DNA from: Hemicentrotus pulcherrimus
Taxonomy: Eukaryota > Echinodermata > Echinoidea > Camarodonta > Strongylocentrotidae
Length of the DNA: 25,863 nucleotides
Reading direction: 5' to 3'
Assembly (NCBI GenBank): GCA_003118195.1
Contig: BEXV01002483.1
Location: 32,913 to 58,775, forward strand
Part shown: positions 9,501 through 21,500 of the stretch, piece after piece
How the letters are laid out: each line of letters begins with the position of its first letter
Numbering within the stretch: the stretch's first letter is position 1
Made by a program: the position numbers and the translations under genes
Notes under the pieces: model-generated
What the model saw: only the letters and a program-made list of their open reading frames with translations
What the model was told of the DNA's origin: nothing
Database searches by the model: none

Positions 9501-12500
9501 TCAACCTTCTCTTTAAGTCATATATTGTCCATTTAAACAGGGTTTAATGCCCTTCTCGCTCTCAATGGACATAATGTTGCCATGTTAAAAAAACACTATA
9601 ACTGACATGCACAACAATGATATTCAAATATGAAACTGAAAGAAAAAGAAAGAAAATTAAAAAGTGAGATCTAATTCGATGAAATCCTCCAGCAATTTAC
9701 ATTGTCTCCACATGATATCAAACATCATATGAGGCTTAGAGTTCCATCTGTCCAGCAAATTTATGAGTGAAGATGAACTTTTAAAACAGAACTGACTGTT
9801 AGTTATGACACTTTGCAATGTAACTCTGAAAAGTCAACTCTGAAATGTCAACTCTGAACTGTCAACTCTGAAGAGTCTGAACTCTGAACAAGAACATCTG
9901 ATTTCTACCTCCTTTTTATCATTCCAGGGGCTGTCAAATTTCTGCTCTTTAGGAGCTACAAGCAGCATTCTGCCCCATCTTTGTGATTGGCTTCTCTGGG
10001 CTCCACCCTCCTCCTCCTCCTCTCTCAGAGCTGTCTTACTCATAGACTCTTCCCACTCATGAGGAATTCTTTCTGTAGTATTTCCTGCTGATGCTATGTC
10101 ATTAAGAGATTCCAATAAGAGCTCTGTTCCCGAGACATACTTCAAAGGGCTCAAAGATGTCTGTGATGGAGTATCTGGCAGACGTGGATAGCCTTCCACG
10201 AAACATCCACTGCTGTTATTGTTCTGATTCTTCTTAGTGACGGGGTTCTTCAGGCTAAGGAGAGGAATAGCGCTTGGTTTCTTCTTCACTGATCCACTTG
10301 ACAAGCTATGTTGCTGATCATCAAGCTTCTTGACATGTCTGACTGCTCTAGTCTTTTGACAGCTGTTCAAGAACTTGAGGCCGAGTTCAGTTGTCATGAG
10401 GTCACTAGTGCTTCCTTTCTGCTTGGTGTCAGGGACCCACTGCTTCAGGGCTTCTACCGTCAATACACCATTCATTGCATCACTGAGTTTCTTATTGTTA
10501 TCCCACACCACAAGCGCCCTACCATCACTCAGTCTGGGCTGGCATGTTGTGTTTGGCCTCTGTGATGTCCTGTCCGTGCGATAGACACTGTGCATTTCTG
10601 GCAATGACTGATGACTGCTGTTGTTGTTCTGTTGTTTATCCTTTCCCGAATTTTCCTTTGAGTTGTCTTTTAATCTCCCCTCTTCTGTCACACCCCTACT
10701 TAGATCACTCCCTGGCACTAGCGAAGGAGGGTCCTGACTGGGCAAGGGCCTTGACAGACTGGTACTTTGACCACTAAGTGTCGGGTCACTCACTGTCTCA
10801 ATTTTGGACACGTGCATCTCTGTAGTGTAGTACGAGTGCTTGTGCATGTTGTACGCGAATACCTCTGGAATATGACTAGTTGGTGTACTTTTTTCAGGAC
10901 GAAGGGAGGGATTTGTTGCTTCAGTATTACTGCTTTTGCTACTAGACCTCTTGTTACGACAAGAGGGTTGATTTGACCTTTTGTTGTAAGGAGGTGAGTC
11001 TAGATGGAGATAGGTATTCATACGCCGTTCAAGAACACTGTTGCTGTAAGGCACAGATGATGCGAGAGCTACACGGTGGTATTCCTGCTTAGTCATTACG
11101 ATTGAATATGTAGAAGAGTACCAATAAGCTGCAGTTAGATTAAATATGCAAATAAGAGCTGATTGTTGTTTCGATGGCAACAAGTTCATTTAACATAACA
11201 GTTGCCACAAAGAGACCTGACAAAGTATAAAGTAGTGCAACAGGATAGATGAATTCACCAGATTCCAACCTAATCAAATTGGAGTTACATATTACGTTGA
11301 CAAGGGCCCCGTCTTACAAAGAGTTGAAATCAATCGTAACTTATTTGCGATTGATATCAATCGTAACTATGTACATAAGAGATAGGAGACTGCAAACTTG
11401 CGATTGATTGGAGGACTTACGATTGATTTAGATAGATCGTAACTCTTTGTAAGACGGGGCCCAGATGTACCAAAACGTTCATGCAGTTAATATTAAGGTA
11501 ATTGACCAAAATTTAGTACACAGCTTTGTAATCATCTGTTAACCCTTACTGTACTGGGGGGGGGGGGGGGGNNNNNNNNNNNNNNNNNNNNNNNNNNNNN
11601 NNNNNNNNNNNNGCATGGAATTTTGAATTGTCATTTCATGACTTTTTCCCCTCAAGTCTTAAGCACATTTTGATACCATTTTTGTTGAAATCGGATATAC
11701 GGTAAGGTGTTACATAGCAATTAGTATGCGCATGTCATTAAAATATGTACAGACAAATATGTAGAGTTTTCTGTTAATTGCATAAAATTAGCATTTTGCA
11801 TAATTAATTAGGCTATAATGACAAAAATTTGCATATTAGGAAAAAACTAATTATACCATCTTGTACCTTACGTAAATATCTACAAACATGCAAATTTTCG
11901 CGTTCATCGGACATTCGACGGCCCCCCCCCCTCCCCCAGTCAGAGAGTGCTCAAAATAGCCCAGTACAGTAAGGGTTAAATATCAATTGACATAATCTGC
12001 CACTTTTACTGTTGGAGGGAAAAATCATCAAGTACATTCAAATATTGTGGTTATGCCTATCATACATTCAAATAAAAAAAGACAGAGAAAATTTAATTTC
12101 TTATATTTTTTCCAGATATTTGCAATCACCATCACAGTGGAAAAAATCCAATCAATCTCCACCACAGTAACAAGTGAAAAGCTGGAATTAATAAACAATC
12201 ACATCAAGAGTGAAGGCTTTGCTATGTATGTCATAACAACTTAAGGTCATTTGGTGGAAGGAGTACCTTAAAAAACTCAACAATGTAGCAAACTTTAAGT
12301 GAAATCACACTTCAAAATATCAAAGAAACGCTGGAAGGTTATGACCTTCAAAAAGACATTTAAATTTTCAAAAAGATACTTTGAACCAATTATATTTCCT
12401 TTTTTTTGTTGATGCCATTTTTGCAGCAAGAAAATTTAATGGACTGCCAAGATTAAAGATGCTTTTCAATCAGATCACGGTATGTAAGTCTCAAGAATAT

Positions 12501-15500
12501 GGATCACGCATTTACTTCATACAAGTTTAATCTGAACAAAATGTTCAGATTTTACGCTAACAAATTTCAAGAGACAGAGAGAGGAAATGTTTGGACATGT
12601 AGCCAATTTGATGATCTCTTTTGACTCTGTGCAGTGGAAGACTAAGACAAGAACTTACATTTGGCTGCCTATCTGCATTCTTCATGACCCCCACTGTGCC
12701 AGGGGTACAGTGTAGTAGCCGGTAGACATGCTCGACCACGCCCAACCCTCGAACCAGGTTATCCCTCTGGAGGAGAGCACTTATTCTCTCCAGCTCCTCC
12801 TCCTCTACGATGTCGAGAGGTTTGGTGGTGTCAATCGCCTCATAGTCATAGTAAGGCTACAAGGGAAGGGCAAAGAAGGTGTGATACACAGTATGCTCAG
12901 ATACCTTGATTCACAAGGATGAATTTCATTGGGGCTAATTGTATTTTCCAGTGGGACAGACAGTGTGAATGTCACGCTAAATATTATAGATATTTTGAAC
13001 AGGTTACATTGAATGCATAGTTACCACTTACAGAGACACGCAGTTTATTTTAACATGATCTGTAGACATTAAACTCATTTATTTGAGTATAAGCCCCCAA
13101 AGTGTGTATTCCAAATGAACCCATGGTACAAGGATCAACTCCCACTCATAGGCCGAAATTCACAAAGTAAGTTTCAATGTGAATCATGGTCTAACTTATG
13201 ATTTAAACCTTTACCATAGACTAAAACAAGCTTTTAATAAGCACAAATAACCATTCAATGGCTAATAGGCTACATGCTTCCTACGCATATTGAGATTAAA
13301 GCAATGGTTTAAATTGAACCTTCTTTGTAATTTCTGGCCCGGAACACAACATATATTTCACAGTTCTTCCTTTTGTTTTACAACACTATTAAAGGGATCC
13401 AGTAACTTTGTCTCAGATTCTGAAACAAAATTCTGGATTTATCTCATGATACAATGATAATTACAAACCTTTAGGTCAGTCAGGAACCCCATGACTTTCA
13501 CAAGCCGATCGCCTGCCTAATTATCAAGATACTTATGATTGAAATTACACATTTTGAAAACCGTTCGCCTGACGGTTTTCATAACACTACAGTCTGTTGG
13601 GGAAAACGAGTATGGTAAAACCGGTCACTCAAAGATTTTTACTTTTTTGAGGCACTTCTTGATCATTTTGAAGCGCAATTTTTTTAGGGCTTTAATATTA
13701 CACCATATCACAGACACTGATAACACGTAGGGCCATGCATCTCAGATTTAACATTGTTACATGATCCATTTAAGAAATAAACAACTCTTACATCAGAACG
13801 TGACCTGTAGTAGTGCTTCTTGCCCAAAGCTACACGAGGCACCGTTGGTCTAGCTCTCCTCTTGGTCCTACCATCACCGTTAGGACTCTCTGGTCTGACT
13901 CCACCAGAGTCCTTCCTCTCACTGGGTTTCTTCTTCAGCATCATTTCTAGCTTCTCCTGCTTTACACGGATCTCCTCCCTCTGTAGCCTAGGTCATGCAA
14001 ACAAGAGACACACATTTTCATATTTGTTATCTTACAGGCATTCAATATTAAAATTGAACAAGCAGCTATCAGTAGTATAAAAGATCTGCACCAGGTTGGT
14101 TTGATCTGGCAAACGATGGAGCTAAAAAGAAACCAGAATAACAAAAGAAGCATCTAGCAAATGTCTTTTTACCTTCACTAGAAAAATGCCAGAAATGATC
14201 AGAATTATCATCCCCTCCAGTCACAAAACGGGAGTTTAAAATGCTTATTTGAAATATTATCTAAAGCTAACAAAATACTCTTCTACAAGAAGTATAGTTG
14301 TTTGATTCTATCACTGTCTAGGAAACCTCATAACCCCAAAGTCTACATTTTAAGAATGTCTTCTTTTTTTTCTGTATACTATCAAACAAAATATTTGAGC
14401 AAATCAATGACCTTGCACTTCAGTGAAAAGACTTTTGAACTCTGTTCCAATTCAAGCACCATAGATGTACAAGCTGGTCACTACAAGTATTCTTGACTCT
14501 TACCTTGCACACTCCCCTCTTGCTTTGGAAGCTGCTGTTTCTTGGAAGAGAGAGCCACTGTGCTGGAAGTACTTCTCATACTTGTCCGAGTCTTCTACTG
14601 GGTATATCCTTGTGAAGTCCCCTAAGTGACCCTCTTCATACTTGAGCTGAGCCTCTGCTGCTTTGTCATAGGAGTCCTCGTACTCCTCTTTCCTACAGAG
14701 TCAAACAGACAGAGGCATGAAGGTCAGAAGATGGTAGGTAGTGACACATTCTCTGAAATCAGTTTAGTATTATTTGATTCAGGTCCTCAGGTTCTCTACC
14801 TTTTAAAATGTGTTTTTACTTATCTTTTAACTTTAACATTAATATAAGTTTAATAATTCTAAAAGATGGTGTTGGATACAAAGTACACTTTAATGAATAA
14901 ATATTTTCAATTACAGAAGAGAAAAATTCTTAGCTGAACATTCTCTGCCCTATCTCTATATTGTTTTGAACTGCACTATTCAATAAATTATACACACCCA
15001 ATGAATATACAACAGATATCATAGCACCAAAGATAAGATTCAAGAAAAAGTGAAAACAAATCGCTACTTTAATCTTCTACAGTGACTTGCAAATATATTC
15101 TGTGCTTTGTGAAATTGAAAACACATTGGAACAAGATAGAGTGCTAGTTTAAAATTTATCAAGATCTTTATGCAATACACTTTGAAAGGGGGTAATCTAG
15201 TTTAAGCAGTTTAAGTCCCAGATTTTTGCTTCGGTCTTGACCCTGAGAACTTCTGCATGACAAACTGGGACCACTTGTTGTTCTTGGTTTTGGTCTTGCT
15301 ATTGGGACCCCATGCAAGAATTCTGTTCTCATACAGACTAGGACACAAATGCTACCCCAAATCAGGCACTAACAAAGTATTATCACATTCTCAACAATTC
15401 TCAAATACCTGAATTCCTTGGGCTTGGACCTTTGCAGGAGTCTCTCTTTGATCTTTTTGCGATCTTCCTCCAAGCATTTCTTCTTATCGTAATGAGTCAG

Positions 15501-18500
15501 GTTGATGATGTTCATGGTGTCGTAGAGAAGTCCCTCCTTGACTTCCTTGTCTAGCTTGGCATCTGTGTGGAAGCTTGGTGAATGGTTCACCTAAAATCAG
15601 TAGAGATTATAAGAGACTTACAGTGAATGACATAGTGTGAAGAGAATATTCATCTTTGTAATATCTTCTGCTCACAGGATTCAGATGATATGTCATTGTT
15701 TTGAACCCTTGAGAAATCTCGGGAAGGATTAACAAACTTCTTATCAAGCACTCAGAAAAAACCACCTTACTTTAAAACACCTCCCCTTTCACCAAATGTA
15801 CGCCAAGCTTCTGTCTTAAAAGGAGTTGCTAATCATCTTAATCAAATCCTCCAATCCAATGAAATTTATGACTGTCAATTTCTGATGCTAAGAGTTATAA
15901 TTTATATCAAATACAATTGGATTGTGAGCTGTACATGCATATTTGATCATTCATATCTGTTATAGAATAAAACCAATTTGATTTAATCAAAATCAGATTA
16001 AAACTGTTTTGCACATACTGCACTAGGGCATCTTTACTGCCACATGAAAAATGAATATGAAAATGAAAATCCACTAAGGGTTAAATCACTGAATGTTGCT
16101 GTATGTAGAAAAAGCACATATAAGGCTCTCACCCTTCTCAAATTACAATATCACATTTTCTGATACCACAGAGATGTGCTTCAGAGAATAGGGACCTGTC
16201 TGATGGAGAAACCGTTCGATTCAAATTCGAGATAGGGTGTGTGAGTTAGGGGTCGCATTAATGACTTTGGATGAATCCAGATCAATCATAACTCTGTACT
16301 AAGGATATAAGATTATGTGAGCTTGCGATTGATTGGAGGAATTTAAATCAATGTTGACAAATCCCAATTCTCTATAAGATGGAGCCCTGTGGAAGTTTCA
16401 CAAAGATCATAAGTTAAACTTAACTTTAAGTTGGACTTTAACATTATGCAGAGCCATTTGTAGCCTTGAAATAAAATATATTTTAAAAAAAAATCCACAT
16501 CAAGAACATGGAATCTCCTTGAAAATAGAAAATATGAAAGATTTGAATAAACATTTTATGCCTTTAAAAAATAACTTTTAAAAAATATTTTCAAAGATGC
16601 TAATGGCTTTCCATAATTGTTAAGTCCAACCTAGAGATAAGTTCAATTTAGGAACTTTGTGAAACACTCCTAAGGTGTGCTACTTGTGACCATCAACCCA
16701 CCTCTATTAGCCATGGTTTGAGCTTCTTATCCAGCATGATATCAAAGCCAAAGATCTCAAAGCAGCCACTGCCCTTGATGTGGTTGGGGAAGCATGTGCG
16801 GTAGTTGTGTTTCAGGACAGGATGAGCCGTGATCAAGGTCTTGATGATCACATCATGGATGTCCCTCCATATCTTATCAATGTCATACCCATTGTTCTTG
16901 AACCACTGATCGACTATTGTGATTTTCCTGGTGATGAAACAGAAGAGTGGCATATTAAATGTAATATTTTGTATTTATATTAAACTCGATGTGTAATCTT
17001 AATGAATGTTCAATTGTCTTTTAGCATTAAGATTTTAAACCTGCAAGTATAATATAAAAATACCAAATGGTCTCTGCAGGCAACACTTACTTTGCACAAA
17101 TAAATACATTTTGTTTAAATCTGAAGGGATAAAAATACAGATGACTATTACCTGAAAAATAATGCAACCGACATTCCCATTTTTTTGCAAATAACTCATT
17201 ACACTGAGAACAAGACAATTTATGCTATTTATCAAAAAAAATACATATCATATGCATAAGTCAGTCAAATTGAAAGAGTAGGATAGTAATTGTTTTGTTT
17301 TTAGTTTTAACTAGTTTGGGAGAAGAAAAAAAAAAAACTATGTGTGGAATTCTTATTTCATAATGAAATCATTTTACATAAATAAAGCTACATGTACTTG
17401 TTCTACCTTTCAACAAATACATGACAAAGAACTTCATCAAAGTATCTTACCTTTTGTGACCGCTTTCATCATCTCTAATGAAGTCTGAGCTGTGTTTATT
17501 GATAGCGTAGTTTGTGAGATGCATACACACATCATCCTGTAAGCAAAGTATACAATCAAAGTGACTTCATTGCACCAGTCTGAGTCTCACCTTCATTTAA
17601 CATGTATGTCATGTACTTAATTCACTTTTTGAATCATTACAAGAAGCATAATTAAGACAGGAGTTTATTCTAGACCTAAACAGTCAACTTGTGAAAAAAA
17701 TGAGTAAAAAATAAAAACAAAGGCAGGGAAGATGAACACATGTTTATAATTCAAAACAATGTACAACTAGTTTTTATGCTGAAAATAATTCACCAACAGC
17801 TTTGCGGATTCAAACATAAATAGGGTTTGACACTTACAGGGGTCAGAAGCACATGTCCCTCCCCTAACTCTGGAACCCTTGAATCGTGCTGGATGTGATC
17901 ACGCCAGGTTGTTAAACGGCCCCTTCTTTTACTTTTGCAATGTTTTGGCACAAACTTAGATCAAGATCTATCAGCAGATGTTGTTTTTGGAAGATTATTT
18001 TCGTCTTCATGTCAACAATGCAAGATAAAATTGTCGGTAAAATGTGTGGAAATGTCCTGTACCATTCGTAGTCCCATATGTTCGAATTTGTGCTGGTTTT
18101 GACTTACTTTTTGTTTTGTTTTGGGGTGCAACGTGTATAAACCGCACCCTCGACTTTGACATTTTTTCGGCGGCAAAAAGGTGCAGTTTATACAACGTTA
18201 ATTACGGTAGGACTATTGGTAATGAATACTTACAACATTGCTATTGGTTGGATCTGTGTACTTCACAGTGGCGAATCTGACAAGGCCATCTTTATAGACG
18301 TAAATCCTGAAAGGATCACAGGACGTTACCAAAACATAGATTCTGAAGTCAAACTTGTAGTTATCGATGAGGAAGGGCTGCCAAAGGAAATCAAGGTCAA
18401 GGTATATAAATACATCTTAAATTGGCAAATTCTACTCCAGGCTTCAGAGATGTATTAGGATAATAATAATAATAATGATAAAAACGTTACTTATAAAGCA

Positions 18501-21500
18501 TTTACCACCAAAGTTTCAAAATGGTAAAGGATCAAGGGAATAATATTGTAGTCAAACTCTAAATAATCAAAACATTCCAACAGGGCTATAAAAATAACTT
18601 TATTCCTTCAAATAAGGAAAAATCCAACAAACATGGAGGTTAAATATTTCAAAGACAAGATTATGATTTATAAATTAGATGTTAGATTATTCATCAGAAT
18701 TCATAAGTTATTACAAAAACTACTCATTTACAAGTCCCACCGCGGCACTAATGTCCTTTGGCAAGACATTGATCTACATTTTGCCACTCTCCACCCAGGT
18801 GTTAAATGGGTACCCGGTAGGATGCGAAAGCTAATATGGTTAGATTAGCAAGTGTGCGCTCGTAAAAAAGACGCCTGGCTGGAATGCTCCCCAGGGAGTG
18901 GAGAATGTGCATACATCGTGTGCGGGTAAGCCTGAATCCTATGACCGGGGTAATAATATATATATCTGTAAAGCGCTTTGAGAGGGCCTTCGGTCTTGAA
19001 AAAGCGCTATATAAGAACTAGCTATTATTATTATTATATATTTGTACAAAATATCATCAATACTCTATAAGACCAATCAAAATTTGCTGAATTATTACAG
19101 TACTTGAGAGGTCTATATCAGTAATCAATATGAAATAAGGCCATACTAGTGTGCACTAAAAAGGACATTTGATCATTATCCACTTTATGAATTGCATACT
19201 AAATATAGGTGTATGAAATAAAAACATAATATTTATAATAAATATTATGGTAGGGTCCATTAGGGTGCTTACCTTAGAGAGGTACTGTTGGCACACCATG
19301 TGTTCTCCAGGCTTGATATCTTTAGGATTCTTGGTGATAAAGATTCCTTTCCCTTGACATCCACTTTCAGGTTTGCAGATATACGTCTTGTTCTTCTTGG
19401 TCCTGCAGAATGCCTGGTAGTCACCATAACTAAACACCCAAACCAAAAAAAAAATATGTTCATGGAAGTAAGGCATCAAGAATTGATAGATGTTTCACAT
19501 GAAGAAAGTAGCTGTGTTCTTGTTAAAAGGATTTTATAGGTCGTTTTTGTTACATACATATGATGCACCACGCGTTACCCCGGGGTACCGTAGTACCCCG
19601 GGGTAACACGTTGTGTAGCGCCATCTCGCGTCCACTCGAGTACAATGTATGGAGTGCGTGTACATAGTTCCGTGGTATCTCTATGGTGTATACTATGCAT
19701 GGCGTGCATGCATGCACTGCTCATGCTATAGCGCTCGCTCACGATCACAAGCGCACTATGGTGGCTATCCCACACTTTAGTTCTAGCTAACTACGGCGTC
19801 CGGTCCCGATCTTCCCAATCATCGTTATTAAATTGATTACCATAATATTCAGTCAAATTATTGTGCAATTTTCACTATGAACCTGCCAATTATGTACAGT
19901 ACCTTCTGGAGCCTGTATTCTCCTAGACCGAATTTTTCCGTCTCTTTAGGTCTATTTTAACTCTCGCTGCGCTAGCGCTACGTACGCTATGTACTCTCGC
20001 TGCGCTAGCGCTACGTACGCTACGTACGTAGCACTAGCGCAGCGAGAGTTAAAATGGACTTTCAATTTCATAACACAAAATAGAACTTTCATTTGATAAT
20101 TTTAATTATACCACAATAATAATACAGGGTGTATCATAACAGGATGAAATGATATCAATAATAGAATAATTACTCATAACAACAATGAATTTTAGAAATA
20201 CAGGACAGGATTTTTTACAAGAACATTGGACACAATTGAAGGTTGAAAAAATCACACAAAAATAATTTCCCACTTTTTGGTAACCCAGGGTACAGCCTTA
20301 AAAAATAAATAAATAATTCAACAAAATGGCCGAATTTTTGTTGGTACCCCAGGGTACCATTTATGTCATCATATGTAGATAATGTTATTTCTTAATTCAT
20401 CATGTTACCAGAGCTGCCAACCTTGTGCAACCAAAAAAAAGAACCAAAATGGCAACAACAAAAAAGGAATTTCAAGCAACAAAAAAAGGAATTCATTGAT
20501 TTGGAACAGCAAACAAGTAGTATTATTATTGAGAACAAACTTAAAGTCCAAATAAAATCTGTCGTGTACATATGAATCCACAAATAAGTTAACTGATATT
20601 TTTTTCTTTTGATAATGTACACATTAAACTCTATGATTTCTGCACATATACAACACTGCTGACTGACCTGTAAATGATGGAAACATGTTGATTAAAAAAA
20701 AATGGCATCTTCAGCTGCATTGCCAGCATACAATTTATATCAAGTCCTGCTTATAGCAAAACTAAATCTGCTGTGTAATGTTTACAAACTTACTCTGCAG
20801 GGAGCACCCAGGTGCGTGGGAAGATAGCATAATCCTTGGGGAACAGCTTGAGTAACCGGGTCATGTTCCGACCAAGAAGGTCCTTACGACAAATCTCAGT
20901 CATACCAGGAAAGTGGTTCACTTTCTGTACAAGCAAACAAAATGGAAATTGAGTGGATCATATGTATTAAAGCAATCTGATAGCTGCTATAGGTCAAATG
21001 AGTGGTTTGAATTTCTCTTGTTTGAAAACAAAATGCAGATCTCTTTAAGGTATGGTACATCAAAGGTGTATGAATTGTAAGGTGGCCTAGTTTTGCTAAA
21101 ACTCTACAATGAACACAAAGCTATACAACAAACTGTGAAGGTGAAACAATAATTATCACAATTCTATGAAATGTTAAGTTATCATGGAATGTCTTATACA
21201 TTAACAAACACCCAAGCATAAAAGCCAATGAAATCTCCAAAATTACATGGTCTACATTGTACATGAAACTAGTCTACATACCTTGAAGACATGTACATGT
21301 ATGGTTCTGCCAGATCACATACATGTACATGTACATGTACATTGCAGTAAGCTACTAATTCAATTAGTTAATTATATCAGCTGAGCATGTATCATGAGAT
21401 GGCTTGGACTTATCATGCTTTACAGTGAAAATCAATCAATGAATGAAAAAAAGGGAAAGGATACAATTTCACGTGGGGTGATCATGCTCACTTAAATTAA

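Noticed and set aside
9834..11189. The full 451-codon frame starting at the ATG at 11189 as a separate single-exon gene
   Set aside because: It lies in the same strand and phase as the TTLL exons, has in-phase splice sites at both ends, and its first 35 codons read like intron sequence. Treating it as an internal exon explains it better.
16010..16085. TAAGGGTTAA near 16076 as a second piggyBac-type MITE end
   Set aside because: Only about ten bases match and no partner end was found nearby.
16780..16983. Plus-strand open frame over exon 8
   Set aside because: It is the antisense shadow of a conserved TTL exon and has no motif of its own.
18044..18458. Plus-strand frames across exon 6 and the nearby element
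   Set aside because: They read through a transposon and antisense of a conserved exon, without transposase motifs.
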